A stretch of DNA of 64,000 bases from Duganella levis (GCF_009857605.1 NZ_WWCT01000020.1:94867-158866); one strand, 5' to 3'; shown: positions 53,181 through 62,969, numbered from the stretch's first letter. Notes: a model not told the origin generated them from the sequence alone. Numbers and translations: made by a program.

Positions 53181-53923
53181 CGCGCGCCGCCGGCGTCGAT
53201 GATGGCGCCGCTGACGTAGGAAGACTGCTCGCTGAGCAGCCACAGGATGGTTTCGGCGATTTCTTCCGGCTGGCCGCCGCGTCCGAGCGGCACGCTGGAG
53301 GCCAGCTTGTCGACGCGGTCCGCATCGCCGCCGCTGGCGTGGATCTCGGTGTAGATAATCCCCGGCCGCACGCAGTTGACGCGGATGCCTTCCGGGCCGA
53401 CTTCTTTGGACAAGCCGAGCGTCAGCACATCCACCGCGCCTTTGGACGCCGCGTAGTCGACGTACACATTGCCGCCGCCATGGCGCGACGCGCCCGACGA
53501 CACGTTGACGATGCCGCCGCCCTGACCGCCGCGCGCGGTGGACATGCGCCGCACCGCCTCGCGGCTGCACAGGAAGTAGCTCAGAACATTGGTATTCAAC
53601 ACGCGCTGCAGGCGTTCGGCCGACATATCGGCCAGCTTGCCCTGCTGTTCCAGTACGCCGACGTTGTTGACCAGCGCCGTCAACGTTCCCAGTTCAGCGT
53701 CGATGGCGGCGAACAGGCGCAGCACATCGGCCTCAATGCCGACGTCCGCCTGCACCGCGATGGCCTCGCCGCCCTCCGCCACGATCTGCGCGCGCAGGCG
53801 CTCGGCGGCGGCGGCGTTGCTGACGTAGTTGATGCACACCGCATAGCCGCGCCGGCTGGCCAGCAGCGCGGTCGCGGCGCCGATGCCACGGCTGCTGCCG
53901 GTCACCAGGAGCACTTGCTTCAT
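53177..53923 (-). CDS. SDR-family oxidoreductase
   Basis: A 248-residue classical short-chain dehydrogenase: TGSSRGIGAATA cofactor loop (residues 8-19), VNNVGVLEQQ, catalytic Ser in NVSSGASRHGG and YAASK (about residues 155-159). The C-terminal VSGAIIDAGGAR is typical of glucose-1-dehydrogenase/3-oxoacyl-ACP reductase-like enzymes. The substrate is unknown. It starts directly after the stop of the small membrane-protein gene downstream of dsbA, so all three may form one transcript. Confidence 0.86.
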   Translation of the reverse strand: MKQVLLVTGSSRGIGAATALLASRRGYAVCINYVSNAAAAERLRAQIVAEGGEAIAVQADVGIEADVLRLFAAIDAELGTLTALVNNVGVLEQQGKLADMSAERLQRVLNTNVLSYFLCSREAVRRMSTARGGQGGGIVNVSSGASRHGGGNVYVDYAASKGAVDVLTLGLSKEVGPEGIRVNCVRPGIIYTEIHASGGDADRVDKLASSVPLGRGGQPEEIAETILWLLSEQSSYVSGAIIDAGGAR

Positions 53924-54256
53924 TTACTTCTCAGGGCTGAGGTGGGACATCGCATACGTCAGATGTTCCCACCAGTGATCGCGCGACTGCACGCTGCGCA
54001 GGCACTTTTTATCCAGCTCAGTTTTGAAGACCGGGTCGCGGCACTGCTTGGTGATCAGCGCATTGCGCTGGTTCTCGGCGTTCACCAGGGCCACGCTCAT
54101 CCACAGGATCAGCCCCAGGAACACAATCACCAGGCTCCACGCCACGTGGTTGACGTAGGACCATTCAAACAAGGTCTCCAACGCAGGCGAAGATTCCTTG
54201 TAAATCTTCATGACCTGCTGCTCGGCCTCTTCACGATCGTTGCGTGGAAATTTCAT
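53924..54256 (-). CDS. Small single-pass membrane protein of unknown function
   Basis: A 110-residue protein. The charged N-terminus (MKFPRNDREEAEQQVMKIYK) precedes one hydrophobic helix at about residues 37-58 (AWSLVIVFLGLILWMSVALV). The C-terminal domain has a conserved-looking Cys pair, in KQCRDPVF and KKCLRSV, that could form a disulfide in the periplasm. It lies 22 bases downstream of dsbA. I do not recognise the family; the Cys pair and position next to a thiol oxidase make a DsbA substrate plausible but unproven. Confidence 0.6.
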   Translation of the reverse strand: MKFPRNDREEAEQQVMKIYKESSPALETLFEWSYVNHVAWSLVIVFLGLILWMSVALVNAENQRNALITKQCRDPVFKTELDKKCLRSVQSRDHWWEHLTYAMSHLSPEK

Positions 54257-54278
54257 TGCCCTACCCGTCCTTCCTTGA

Positions 54279-54941
54279 TTACTTTTTGCCGGCGCGTTCC
54301 TGCAGCGACTTCGCCACCAGGCTATCCATCACCGCAAACATCGCCGTATGTGCCGCGGCCGCCGAAGTCAGGCCATGGCCTGCTACCGCTGGCGAGGTGG
54401 TGTAACGGCCGTCGATGACCACTGCCGGCACGCTATCGAGTTTATACTGGTTTGCCACTTGCTGGCCGCGTTTCAATTTGGTCTGCACGCCGAAGGAGTT
54501 GAAGGTCTCCAGATACTTGGCCTTGTCCACACCGTTCTTGACCAGGAAGTCCAGCAAAGCCTGATCGGTGTTGAGGCGGTTGTGATCGACGTGGATGGCG
54601 CGCAGGATTTTTTCATGCAGGCCGTTGCCCAGCAGGTTCATCGACTCCAGCGTGTAGAACGCCTTGGCCTGCGGATCATCACCCATGTGCATGCGGCGGA
54701 ACACGATCTTGTCGCTGTTCTTCTTGACCCATGCGGCCAGATCCGGATCCAGCGCGTTGCAGTGCGGGCAGTGGTACATGAAGAACTCCAGCACTTCAAC
54801 TTTCTTGCCGGTGTCCGGCGCCGGGCCGTTGACCGAGTTGTAATCCAGGCCATCCTTGAAGTCGGCGGCGGATGCGCCGGCGGCAGCGGCCATAAAGGCA
54901 ACGGTGGCAATCAGTGGACGCAGCAAATTGAGCAGACGCAT
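54279..54941 (-). CDS. dsbA: Thiol:disulfide interchange protein DsbA
   Basis: A 220-residue periplasmic oxidase with signal peptide MRLLNLLRPLIATVAFMAAA cut near ASA-AD. The active site is Cys58-Pro-His-Cys61 in FFMYHCPHCNA, and the cis-Pro loop is DSVPAVVIDGRY. The helical insertion between is normal for DsbA. It introduces disulfides into exported proteins. GAAGGATAG precedes the ATG. The following two genes on the strand are a small membrane protein with two cysteines and an SDR. Confidence 0.93.
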   Translation of the reverse strand: MRLLNLLRPLIATVAFMAAAAGASAADFKDGLDYNSVNGPAPDTGKKVEVLEFFMYHCPHCNALDPDLAAWVKKNSDKIVFRRMHMGDDPQAKAFYTLESMNLLGNGLHEKILRAIHVDHNRLNTDQALLDFLVKNGVDKAKYLETFNSFGVQTKLKRGQQVANQYKLDSVPAVVIDGRYTTSPAVAGHGLTSAAAAHTAMFAVMDSLVAKSLQERAGKK

Positions 54942-55036
54942 AACTATCCTTCAAGTGTGAAATAAGTGGCAAACGCGGGGAGATTACCACTTTTCCAAGG
55001 CTTCGGCCGGGGTATTAAGCCAGCCTTAAGCCCTGC

Positions 55037-56968
55037 TTAGAACTCGTAGCGGGCCGACAGTTTCAACTGGCGGCCATCGGCTGGATAAATGCTGCCCTTG
55101 CAGTCGAACGCCTGCGAGAAGTAGTGCTTGTCCGCCAGGTTCTGGCCCGACACCGCCCACTCCCACTGGCCGAACTTGCGCGCATAGCGGGCGTCCAGCG
55201 TGGTGAACGACGGCATCTCGCCCGAGCAGCTGTTGTCGAAGTCCGAACCATAGCGCTGTTTATCGACCCACTGCGCGCCGACATCGGCGGTCTGGCCGCT
55301 GCCCGGGGTCCAGCTCAGGCGCGCGGTCAGCACGTTCTTCGGCACCAGCACCATTTCGCGGCCGTTGTTGACGCCTGCGCGGAACTTGGCCTGCACGTGC
55401 TGGTAGTGGCCATTGATGGTCCAGGCGGCGGCGATGCGCTGCTCGGCATTCAGCTCGAAGCCCTGGCGACGGGTCGGGTCCAGGTTGGTGTTGGCGCCAA
55501 AGCCGTTCAACGTTGGATCGTAGAAGATCTCGTTGGTCAGGTTGTTGCGGAACACGCGCGCGGTGACTTTCTGCGTGGCGTTGGCGTAGCTGGCGCCGAC
55601 TTCCGCATCATGCGACTGTTGCGCCGCCAGCGCCTTGTTGAACACCGGCGTCACGGCGTTTTCATCCGCGTTGGCCACGCGGTAGCTCTGACCCAGCTTG
55701 CCGAACACGGTCACGCTGGTCACCGGCATGTAGCTGGCTTGCAGTTCCCATGCGTTCAGGCCCTGCACCACATCGTAGCCGGTACTGGCGTAGTTGAGCG
55801 GTGAGGAAAAGTCCTTGTCAAAGATCTCGCGGCGCACGCCGGCCGAGACGCGGCCTTCATGGACCGGATCGAAGCGCAGTTCATCGCGCACGTAAATGGC
55901 TTTGGATTTCTGGTTGGCCTCGGCCACCGCGGAGCCGGACGTGCTGCGTTCCCATTTGATGAAGTCGACGCCGGCCACCAGCTCATTGACCATGCCGTTG
56001 ATCGCCCCCAGCTTGCGCACGCGCGGGGAGAACTGCAACTGCTTGCTCTCCGCAGTGGTGGCGTAGGGGTAGCCATCGGCGATGTAGACCGAATCCACGG
56101 TCTTCTTGCGGTACGACAGGTCGGCCGCGACATCGTGGCCGAACAGGCGGTATTGGCCGGACACGGTCAGGCGGTCGCTGTCGAGCGAGCCGTTGTCGTC
56201 CGGGGTGTTGGTCTGGCGCGGGTTGGCGATGTACTGCGTTTCTTTCAGCGAACCGGCAAAGCGCATGTCCTGGCGCGCGCCTTCGTAGCGGAAACCGATG
56301 CGGTCGAATTCATTGGCGTACCACTGCGCGCCGCCGCTGAAGTTGGTCTGCTTGAATTCATTGTTGTCGCGGTAGTTGTCAGTGCGCTGGTGGTCCAGCG
56401 TGGCGTCGGCGGCGAAGCCGTTCCAGGCCTGGGCGGCGGAAATGCGCGCCTCGCCCGCGTGGAACTGGCCGCCCTGCAGGAACACGCTGCCACGGCTGCT
56501 ATATTGGCCCGGACGCTTGGTGACGATGTTGATCACGCCGGCGGTGGCGCCGTCGCCGTACAACACGCTGGCGCCGCCGCGCAGGATTTCGATGCGCTCC
56601 ACGGTGTCGATCGGGATGGTCGACAGGATGGCGTTGCTCAGTTCATTTTCCGACAGGCGCACGCCGTCCACCACGATCACCATATTCTGGCTGCTGTTGG
56701 TGCCGAAGCCGCGCAGATCGAGGCCGTAATCCGGGCTGCCGTCCAGGCTCTGGCGGCCATACACGCCGCCGATCTTGCGGATCGCCGCGTTGACGTCGCT
56801 GGAGCCGGCGCGGCGGATCTCGTCGGCGCTGATGATGGTGGCGCCGATCGGCGCCAGCGACGGCTCGGCGTCGAAACGGGCGCCGGTGACGACCACGGTA
56901 TCGACATTTTCCGCCATCGCGCTAAAGCACAGGGAAACGGCGGCGGCAAGCAGGCAAGGACGGAGCAT
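55037..56968 (-). CDS. TonB-dependent outer-membrane receptor
   Basis: A 643-residue receptor with signal peptide MLRPCLLAAAVSLCFSAMA, a TonB-box-like VDTVVVTGARF just after it, a plug domain (about residues 40-150; VERIEILRGGASVLYGDGAT) and a 22-strand barrel ending in the terminal aromatic LKLSARYEF. It imports a metal chelate or other scarce nutrient using ExbB/ExbD energy. No siderophore-specific neighbour identifies the ligand. No strong ribosome-binding site precedes the ATG at 56968; an upstream in-frame start at 57031 would displace the signal peptide. Confidence 0.9.
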   Translation of the reverse strand: MLRPCLLAAAVSLCFSAMAENVDTVVVTGARFDAEPSLAPIGATIISADEIRRAGSSDVNAAIRKIGGVYGRQSLDGSPDYGLDLRGFGTNSSQNMVIVVDGVRLSENELSNAILSTIPIDTVERIEILRGGASVLYGDGATAGVINIVTKRPGQYSSRGSVFLQGGQFHAGEARISAAQAWNGFAADATLDHQRTDNYRDNNEFKQTNFSGGAQWYANEFDRIGFRYEGARQDMRFAGSLKETQYIANPRQTNTPDDNGSLDSDRLTVSGQYRLFGHDVAADLSYRKKTVDSVYIADGYPYATTAESKQLQFSPRVRKLGAINGMVNELVAGVDFIKWERSTSGSAVAEANQKSKAIYVRDELRFDPVHEGRVSAGVRREIFDKDFSSPLNYASTGYDVVQGLNAWELQASYMPVTSVTVFGKLGQSYRVANADENAVTPVFNKALAAQQSHDAEVGASYANATQKVTARVFRNNLTNEIFYDPTLNGFGANTNLDPTRRQGFELNAEQRIAAAWTINGHYQHVQAKFRAGVNNGREMVLVPKNVLTARLSWTPGSGQTADVGAQWVDKQRYGSDFDNSCSGEMPSFTTLDARYARKFGQWEWAVSGQNLADKHYFSQAFDCKGSIYPADGRQLKLSARYEF

Positions 56969-57116
56969 GATATGGGTCTTCAATATGGGGGAGCCGGCAT
57001 TATACGCCTGACAAGGCGCGCCATCGATCATTCAGGATTTCGATACGATCCATCTATATTTACCCCATTGATACGGGAGGCTGGCGTACTTATAGTGAAG
57101 GATGAAAGGAACTCCT

Positions 57117-57923
57117 ATGACACTCCCTACTTATTTCCTGTCCCACGGCGGCGGCCCATGGCCATTCATGATGGACCAGGTTGGCCATCTGTACGCCAAA
57201 CTGGATGCTTCGCTGCGCGACATTCCACGCCAGATCGGCGTCACGCCGAAAGCGCTGCTGGTGATTACTGCGCACTGGGAGGGCCGCGATTTCATGCTGT
57301 CGTCCTCGCCGAAGCCGCCGATGATTTACGACTACGGCGGTTTTCCGCCGCATACCTATGAGGTGCAGTATGCCGCGCCAGGGTCGCCGGAGCTGGCGGC
57401 GCAGGTGAAGGACTTGCTGGAAGCCGGCGGCCACACGGCGGTGCTGGATGCACAGCGTGGTTTCGACCATGGCACTTTCAGCGCGCTGTATCCGATTTAT
57501 CCGCAGGCCGATGTGCCGGTGGTGCAGCTGTCGCTGCGCTATGGCCTCGATCCGAAGGAGCATCTGGAGATCGGCCGTTTGCTGGCGCCATTGCGCGACC
57601 AGGGTGTGCTGATTATCGGCAGCGGGCTGAGTTTCCACAATCTGCGCGCGTTCAATGCGGCCGGGGCGTCGGCCTCGCATGCGTTTGATGCGTGGCTGCA
57701 GCAGACCATGGCCTTGCCGCCACAGGAGCGCGCGGCGCAGTTGATGCAGTGGGAACAAGCGCCGGCTGCGCGCATGGCGCATCCGCGTGAAGAGCATCTG
57801 CTGCCGCTGATGGTGGTGCTGGGTGCGGCGGAGCAGGAAGCCGCCGCCATGCCGTATCACGAAGATGCGTTTATGGGCGGACTGGCCGTCAGCAGTTTCC
57901 GCTTCGGCCAGGCTGCCGCGTAA
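57117..57923 (+). CDS. DODA-type (class III) extradiol ring-opening dioxygenase
   Basis: A 268-residue LigB-superfamily protein: PTYFLSHGGGP, VITAHWEG and SGLSFHNLR carry the histidines that bind the metal, and HPREEHLLPLMVVLGAA closes the site. This matches the YgiD/4,5-DOPA dioxygenase branch, which cleaves catechol-like substrates. AAAGGAACTCCT precedes the ATG. It is divergent from the TonB-dependent receptor and convergent with the YlqF-type GTPase, whose stop is adjacent to its own. The physiological substrate is unknown. Confidence 0.88.
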   Translation: MTLPTYFLSHGGGPWPFMMDQVGHLYAKLDASLRDIPRQIGVTPKALLVITAHWEGRDFMLSSSPKPPMIYDYGGFPPHTYEVQYAAPGSPELAAQVKDLLEAGGHTAVLDAQRGFDHGTFSALYPIYPQADVPVVQLSLRYGLDPKEHLEIGRLLAPLRDQGVLIIGSGLSFHNLRAFNAAGASASHAFDAWLQQTMALPPQERAAQLMQWEQAPAARMAHPREEHLLPLMVVLGAAEQEAAAMPYHEDAFMGGLAVSSFRFGQAAA

Positions 57924-58874
57924 TCAGGTACCGCGCTTGCCGTTGGCGGCGGCTTTGGCTTTTTCGGCGGCGATGGCGGCTTTTTCAGCTGCCTTCGCTG
58001 CCATTTCAGCTTCGTGCAGCTCCAGCCGCACGCGGCGCGTCTCCGGCGTCTCCAGCGAGATCCGGCCCAGGATGCCGCTGCGGTAGTCGCCCAGGAAGGT
58101 GTGCGCCGCCTTTTCGTAATCCAGGTCGCCGCCCTTCTGACGGAAGCCGCGCTTCATGCCGACACCTTCCACCACGCCGATCGCATCAAACGTTTCGATG
58201 TCTTTAAAGCCATAGCGCGCCACCAGCAGTTCCGGGTAGTGCACCAGCAGCTCGCCGGCCAGGAACTCCGCCACTTCTTCTTCAATCAGCGCGTTCGAGC
58301 CGATCGCGTGGCTGGCCGCCAGCATCAAACCATCGCTCGGCAGCGCGATCTTCGGCCACAGCATGCCGGGCGTATCGACCAGCACCGTGTTCTTGTCCAG
58401 GTACAGCTTCTGCTGCTGCTTGGTCACGGCCGGCTCGTCGCCCACCTTGGCAACGCGTTTTTTCAGCAGCGCGTTCATCAGCGTCGACTTGCCGACGTTG
58501 GGTATCCCCATGATCATGATGCGCAGCGGCTTGGTCGGCACGCCGCGATGCGGCGCCAGCTGCTTGGCCAGGTCCGGAATGCGGGCCACGTCGGCCGGCT
58601 TCTTGGTGGTCATCGCATACGCGGTCACGCCTTCCTGGGCGTTGTAGTACGCCACCCAGGCCGCCGTGGCGGCCGGATCGGCCAGGTCGATCTTGTTGAG
58701 GATCTTCAGGCATGGACGCTGGCGGAACTTGCGCAGCTCCTCCACCATGGGGTTGGTGCTGGCTTCCGGCAGGCGCGCGTCGACCACTTCGATCACCAGA
58801 TCGGTGTTTTCCATCTGTTCCGCCGCCTTCTTCTTGGCGGCGTTCATATGCCCTGGGTACCATTGTATCGACAT
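57924..58874 (-). CDS. ylqF: YlqF/RbgA-like circularly permuted ribosome-assembly GTPase
   Basis: A 316-residue GTPase with permuted motifs: G4 NKID near residue 61 comes before G1 GIPNVGKST (about 124-132) and G3 DTPG (about 168). The N-terminus IQWYPGHMNAAKK is diagnostic for YlqF/RbgA, a 50S-subunit assembly factor in Gram-positives and conserved in betaproteobacteria. The C-terminal 40 residues are a charged Ala/Lys/Glu-rich helix. The ATG at 58874 is chosen; a frame open to 59012 lacks homology. Confidence 0.88.
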   Translation of the reverse strand: MSIQWYPGHMNAAKKKAAEQMENTDLVIEVVDARLPEASTNPMVEELRKFRQRPCLKILNKIDLADPAATAAWVAYYNAQEGVTAYAMTTKKPADVARIPDLAKQLAPHRGVPTKPLRIMIMGIPNVGKSTLMNALLKKRVAKVGDEPAVTKQQQKLYLDKNTVLVDTPGMLWPKIALPSDGLMLAASHAIGSNALIEEEVAEFLAGELLVHYPELLVARYGFKDIETFDAIGVVEGVGMKRGFRQKGGDLDYEKAAHTFLGDYRSGILGRISLETPETRRVRLELHEAEMAAKAAEKAAIAAEKAKAAANGKRGT

Positions 58875-58996
58875 GCTCTGACCTTCAAAAACGTTCTGAC
58901 AACCCGCTATTTTACCTGCTAACCAGCCCGGTATTCGTTTATCATGGGGCGCCTTACTTTCAAAATTATACAAACAACAACTCCGGAGTGCTGAAG

Positions 58997-60985
58997 ATGA
59001 GCATAGCTGCACCGTCCAACCCGAAGGAAATCACCCTTCGCGGCATTATTCTGGGCATTCTGATTACGCTGGTATTTACCGCAGCCCAGGTCTACCTGGG
59101 CCTGAAGGTCGGCCTGACCTTCGCCACCTCGATCCCGGCCGCCGTGATCTCGATGGCCCTGCTGAGCGCATTCAAGGATGCCACCATCCAGGAAAACAAC
59201 ATCGTGCAGACGATCGCCTCGGCCGCCGGCACGCTGGCGTCGGTGATTTTCGTGCTGCCCGGCCTGTTGATGATCGGCTGGTGGGCCCACGTTCCGTTCT
59301 GGCCGACCTTTGGCGCCTGCGCCATCGGCGGCGTGCTGGGCGTGATGTACACGGTGCCGCTGCGCCGCGCGCTGGTATCGCAATCGAACCTGCCGTATCC
59401 GGAAGGCGTGGCCGCTGCTGAGGTGCTGAAAGTCGGCATGGCTTCGCGTGCCGGCGCTGCTGAAGGCAAGGCCGGCCTGCGCGCCGTGATCTGGGGCGCG
59501 CTGACGTCGGCGCTGTTCGCCGCCGGCGCCGCCGCCAAGCTGCTGGCCGCCGAAGTGTCGATCTACTTCCGTACCGGCACCGGAGCCACCGGCATCGGCG
59601 CATCGAGCTCGCTGGCGCTGATCGGCGCCGGCCACCTGATGGGCATCACCGTCGGTGTCGCCATGGGTGTCGGCACCATCATCGCCTGGGGCGTGCTGGT
59701 GCCGCTGATGACGTCTCTGACGCCGGCTGCTGCCGGTGTCGACGCCGCCGGCCACGCGCTGGGCGTGTGGTCCAAGGAAGTGCGCATGATCGGCGCCGGC
59801 GTGATCGGCATCGCCGCCATCATCACGCTGGCCGGCCTGGCCAAGCCTATCCTGGGCGGCCTGAAGTCGGCCATGGACACCGCGCGCAAAGCCAAGCTGG
59901 AAGGCGCGGTACTGGATCGCACCGAAATGGATATGCCGATCTTCGTCGTCGGTCTGGTGACGCTGATCGCGCTGGTGCCGGCTGGCTGGCTGCTGGCCAG
60001 CTTCCTGCAAGGTGGCCCGCTGATGTCGCTGGCCGTGCCGCTGGTGGCGGTGGGCGTGGGCTACATCCTGATCGCCGGTATCTTTGCCGCTGCCGTCTGC
60101 GGCTACATGGCGGGCCTGATCGGTTCGTCGAATTCGCCGGTATCCGGCATCGCCATCCTGACCATTCTCGGCGCCGCGCTGAGCGTGGGCTTCGTCGGCC
60201 GCAGCGTGATGGGTCCGGAAGTGGCGCAGGCGCTGATCGCCTTCGCGCTGTTCGTCACCACCGTGGTGCTGGCCGTGGCCGTGATCGGCAACGACAACCT
60301 GCAGGATCTGAAGACCGGTCAATTGGTCAACGCGACCCCATGGAAGCAACAGGTCGGCCTGCTGATCGGCGTTGCCGCCGGTTCGTGCGTGGTGCCGCCG
60401 GTGCTGGAGCTGCTGAACCACGCCAACGGTTTCGTCGGCGCGCCGAATCTGGATGCGATCTCCAACGAACCGCTCGCCGCGCCGCAGGCGCTGCTGATTT
60501 CGACGCTGGCCAAAGGCGTCATCGGCGGCAACCTGCAATGGAATCTGCTGGGCTATGGCGTGCTGATCGGCCTGGTGCTGGTACTGATTAACTTCGTGCT
60601 GAAAAAATCCAGCAACGACAAATACAGCCTGCCGCCGCTGGGCGTGGGCCTGGCCATTTACCTGCCGAGCGCAGTCATCACCCCGGTGGTGATCGGCGCC
60701 GTCGCCGGCTGGGTGTTCGACCGCGCGGTCGAGAAGCGTGCCGGCGGCGAGTCGGCCAAGCGCATCGGCGTGCTGGTGATGTCCGGCTTCATCGTCGGCG
60801 AGAGCTTGTTCAACGTCGCGCTGGCCGGCCTCATCGTGCTGTCCGGCAAAGGTGAGCCGCTGGCCGTCGCCAACAGCATGAGCGAAGGCACCACCATGAC
60901 CATCGCGCTGGTAGTCGGCACCGCCATCGTCTGGAGCCTGTACCGCTGGTCGGCCAAGAACGGCCAGGCAGTGCATCAGCAATAA
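58997..60985 (+). CDS. OPT-family oligopeptide transporter
   Basis: A 662-residue membrane protein with about 16 helices starting KEITLRGIILGILITLVFTA. GLKVGLTFATSIPAAVISMA, LPYPEGVAAAEVLKVG and AGLIGSSNSPVSGIAILTIL are signature segments of bacterial OPT transporters. It imports oligopeptides or metal chelates with protons. CCGGAG lies upstream of the ATG at 58997; earlier in-frame codons overlap the divergent GTPase gene and are rejected. No terminator is evident before the convergent histone-deacetylase-family gene 52 bases away. Confidence 0.9.
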   Translation: MSIAAPSNPKEITLRGIILGILITLVFTAAQVYLGLKVGLTFATSIPAAVISMALLSAFKDATIQENNIVQTIASAAGTLASVIFVLPGLLMIGWWAHVPFWPTFGACAIGGVLGVMYTVPLRRALVSQSNLPYPEGVAAAEVLKVGMASRAGAAEGKAGLRAVIWGALTSALFAAGAAAKLLAAEVSIYFRTGTGATGIGASSSLALIGAGHLMGITVGVAMGVGTIIAWGVLVPLMTSLTPAAAGVDAAGHALGVWSKEVRMIGAGVIGIAAIITLAGLAKPILGGLKSAMDTARKAKLEGAVLDRTEMDMPIFVVGLVTLIALVPAGWLLASFLQGGPLMSLAVPLVAVGVGYILIAGIFAAAVCGYMAGLIGSSNSPVSGIAILTILGAALSVGFVGRSVMGPEVAQALIAFALFVTTVVLAVAVIGNDNLQDLKTGQLVNATPWKQQVGLLIGVAAGSCVVPPVLELLNHANGFVGAPNLDAISNEPLAAPQALLISTLAKGVIGGNLQWNLLGYGVLIGLVLVLINFVLKKSSNDKYSLPPLGVGLAIYLPSAVITPVVIGAVAGWVFDRAVEKRAGGESAKRIGVLVMSGFIVGESLFNVALAGLIVLSGKGEPLAVANSMSEGTTMTIALVVGTAIVWSLYRWSAKNGQAVHQQ

Positions 60986-61037
60986 TGCGTTCGGTCGCCG
61001 ACATCATGCGATGGAGGCGGCCGGTGCCGGCGCTGGC

Positions 61038-61964
61038 TTAAATCTCGGCCAGCGCCTTCAAATGGGCGACCACGCTGCGGCCTAGCGCCGACAGGTTGTA
61101 GCCACCTTCCAGGCAACTGACGATGCGGCCCTTGGCGTATAGCCTGGCCACGTCCATCATCTGCTCCGTGATCCACGCGTAATCCGCCTCCACCAGCCCC
61201 ATGCCGCCGATGTCATCCTCGCGGTGGGCGTCGAAGCCGGCCGAGATGAAGATCATCTCCGGCTGGAAGGCGTGCAGCGCCGGCAGCCATTTTTCCGTCA
61301 CGATCTGGCGCACCACGTCGCCCTTGGTGTGGGCCGGCACCGGCACGTTGACCTGGTGGTCGGTGATCGGCTGCGGATCGCAATATGGATACAGCGGATG
61401 CTGGAAGAAGCTGACCATCAGCGCGCGCGGCTCGTTCTTGAACGCTTCTTCGGTGCCGTTGCCGTGGTGGACGTCGAAGTCGACGATGGCCACCCGCTGC
61501 AAGCCACGCACGTCCAGCGCGTGCTTGGCGGCGATGGCGACGTTGTTGAACAGGCAGAAGCCCATCGGCTCAACCGGCCGCGCGTGGTGGCCGGGCGGAC
61601 GCACCGAGCAAAACGCGTTGTCGATTTCACCGTCGATGACAGCATTGGTGGCCGCCACCGCCGCCCCGGCCGCGCGCTGGGCGGCGCGCCAGCTCCAGGC
61701 GTTGAGCGAGGTGTCACCGTCGATCGGGTAGGTGTCGCCTTCGGCCGGCACGTTGTCGCGCACGATGGCGATGGCGTTGGCAGTGTGGTTGCGCGCCAGG
61801 TCGTCCGGATCGACCAGCGGTGCTTCGCGGTGATCCAGCAGGTCGCTGATGTGCGAGCCAATCAACTGGTCGGCGATGGCTTGCAGGCGCGCCGGGGATT
61901 CGGGATGCCAGTCGCCCATGTCGTGGCGCTGGCAGTCGGGATGCGTGTAAATGGCTGTGCTCAT
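61038..61964 (-). CDS. Histone deacetylase-superfamily hydrolase
   Basis: A 308-residue arginase/deacetylase-fold enzyme. RPPGHHARP (tandem catalytic His), DFDVHHGNGT (Zn ligands Asp and His) and ISAGFDAHRED (third Zn ligand) are intact, as is the C-terminal LEGGYNLSALGRS. Bacterial members act on acetylated polyamines or small amide metabolites rather than histones. The ATG at 61964 gives the canonical start STAIYTHPDCQRHDMG. It is divergent from the MoxR gene across 84 bases. Confidence 0.9.
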   Translation of the reverse strand: MSTAIYTHPDCQRHDMGDWHPESPARLQAIADQLIGSHISDLLDHREAPLVDPDDLARNHTANAIAIVRDNVPAEGDTYPIDGDTSLNAWSWRAAQRAAGAAVAATNAVIDGEIDNAFCSVRPPGHHARPVEPMGFCLFNNVAIAAKHALDVRGLQRVAIVDFDVHHGNGTEEAFKNEPRALMVSFFQHPLYPYCDPQPITDHQVNVPVPAHTKGDVVRQIVTEKWLPALHAFQPEMIFISAGFDAHREDDIGGMGLVEADYAWITEQMMDVARLYAKGRIVSCLEGGYNLSALGRSVVAHLKALAEI

Positions 61965-62048
61965 GTGACTTTGGTGTCTCGTTTTTTTGCTGCGACAAGC
62001 GGTTTCTCGCATAGAATCGCTTCTAGGCGCTAATCTACCATACATATC

Positions 62049-62969
62049 ATGACCACAAAATTGCATGCGGTAGCCCGCCAGGTGGGCAGCATCATCGTCG
62101 GCAAGGATTTGCAGATCCGCCAGGCCCTGGCCTGCCTGCTGGCCGGCGGCCATTTGCTGGTGGAGGACGTGCCGGGCGTGGGCAAGACCACGCTGGCGCA
62201 CGCGCTGGCCATTTCGCTCGGTCTGCGCTTCAACCGCATCCAGTTCACCAGCGATTTGCTGCCGGCCGATGTCAATGGCATTTCGATTTTCGAGCGTGAG
62301 CGCAACGGCTTTGTGTTTCATCCGGGGCCGGTCTTCACGCAGGTGTTGCTGGCCGACGAAATCAACCGCGCCACGCCCAAGACCCAATCGGGCTTGCTGG
62401 AAGCGATGGAGGAGCGCCAGGTCAGCGCCGACGGTGTCACGCGCGCACTGCCGGAGCCGTTCTTCGTCATCGCCACCCAGAATCCAGCCCACCAGGTGGG
62501 CACCTTCCCGCTGCCGGAATCGCAGCTCGACCGCTTTTTAATGTGCCTGTCGCTGGGTTATCCGGATGCCGCCGCCGAGCGCGCGCTGCTGATGGGCGAG
62601 GACCGGCGCGCGCTGCTGAAAACCCTGCCGGCGGCGATGACGGCGGATGAGCTGATGCAGGCGCAGCTAGCGCTGCGCCAGATTCACGCGTCGGCGGCGC
62701 TGATCGATTATGTGCAGGCGCTGGCGGCGGCCTCGCGCCAGAACGGCATGTTTGCAGAGGGACTGAGTCCGCGCGCGGCGATCGCGCTGTTACAGGCGGC
62801 ACGCGCGTGGGCGGCGCTGGAAGGCCGCGATCATGTGCTGCCGGAGGATGTGCAGGCGGTGCTGGTGCCGGTCTGCGCGCACCGTCTGCGACCGTTGAAA
62901 TCGGCGCACGGCGTGGCCTTGGCCAGCCGCGACCTGGTGCTGCAACTGCAAGCGTCGGTGCCGGTGTAA
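62049..62969 (+). CDS. MoxR-family AAA+ ATPase
   Basis: A 306-residue ATPase. Walker A GVGKTT in VEDVPGVGKTTLAHAL (about residues 37-52), Walker B LLADEINRATPKTQSGLL, sensor 1 IATQNP and the C-terminal GLSPRAAIALLQAARAWA (sensor 2 Arg) define the MoxR group. MoxR proteins act as chaperone-like ATPases with DUF58/VWA partners. The DUF58 gene starts at the base after its stop, the standard MoxR-DUF58-transglutaminase arrangement. Confidence 0.92.
   Translation: MTTKLHAVARQVGSIIVGKDLQIRQALACLLAGGHLLVEDVPGVGKTTLAHALAISLGLRFNRIQFTSDLLPADVNGISIFERERNGFVFHPGPVFTQVLLADEINRATPKTQSGLLEAMEERQVSADGVTRALPEPFFVIATQNPAHQVGTFPLPESQLDRFLMCLSLGYPDAAAERALLMGEDRRALLKTLPAAMTADELMQAQLALRQIHASAALIDYVQALAAASRQNGMFAEGLSPRAAIALLQAARAWAALEGRDHVLPEDVQAVLVPVCAHRLRPLKSAHGVALASRDLVLQLQASVPV

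Noticed and set aside
58919..60982. A 687-codon open frame antisense to the OPT transporter
   Set aside because: The translation is His/Gln/Asp-rich without recognisable features, and the sense strand is a clear transporter; it arises from GC-rich codon bias.
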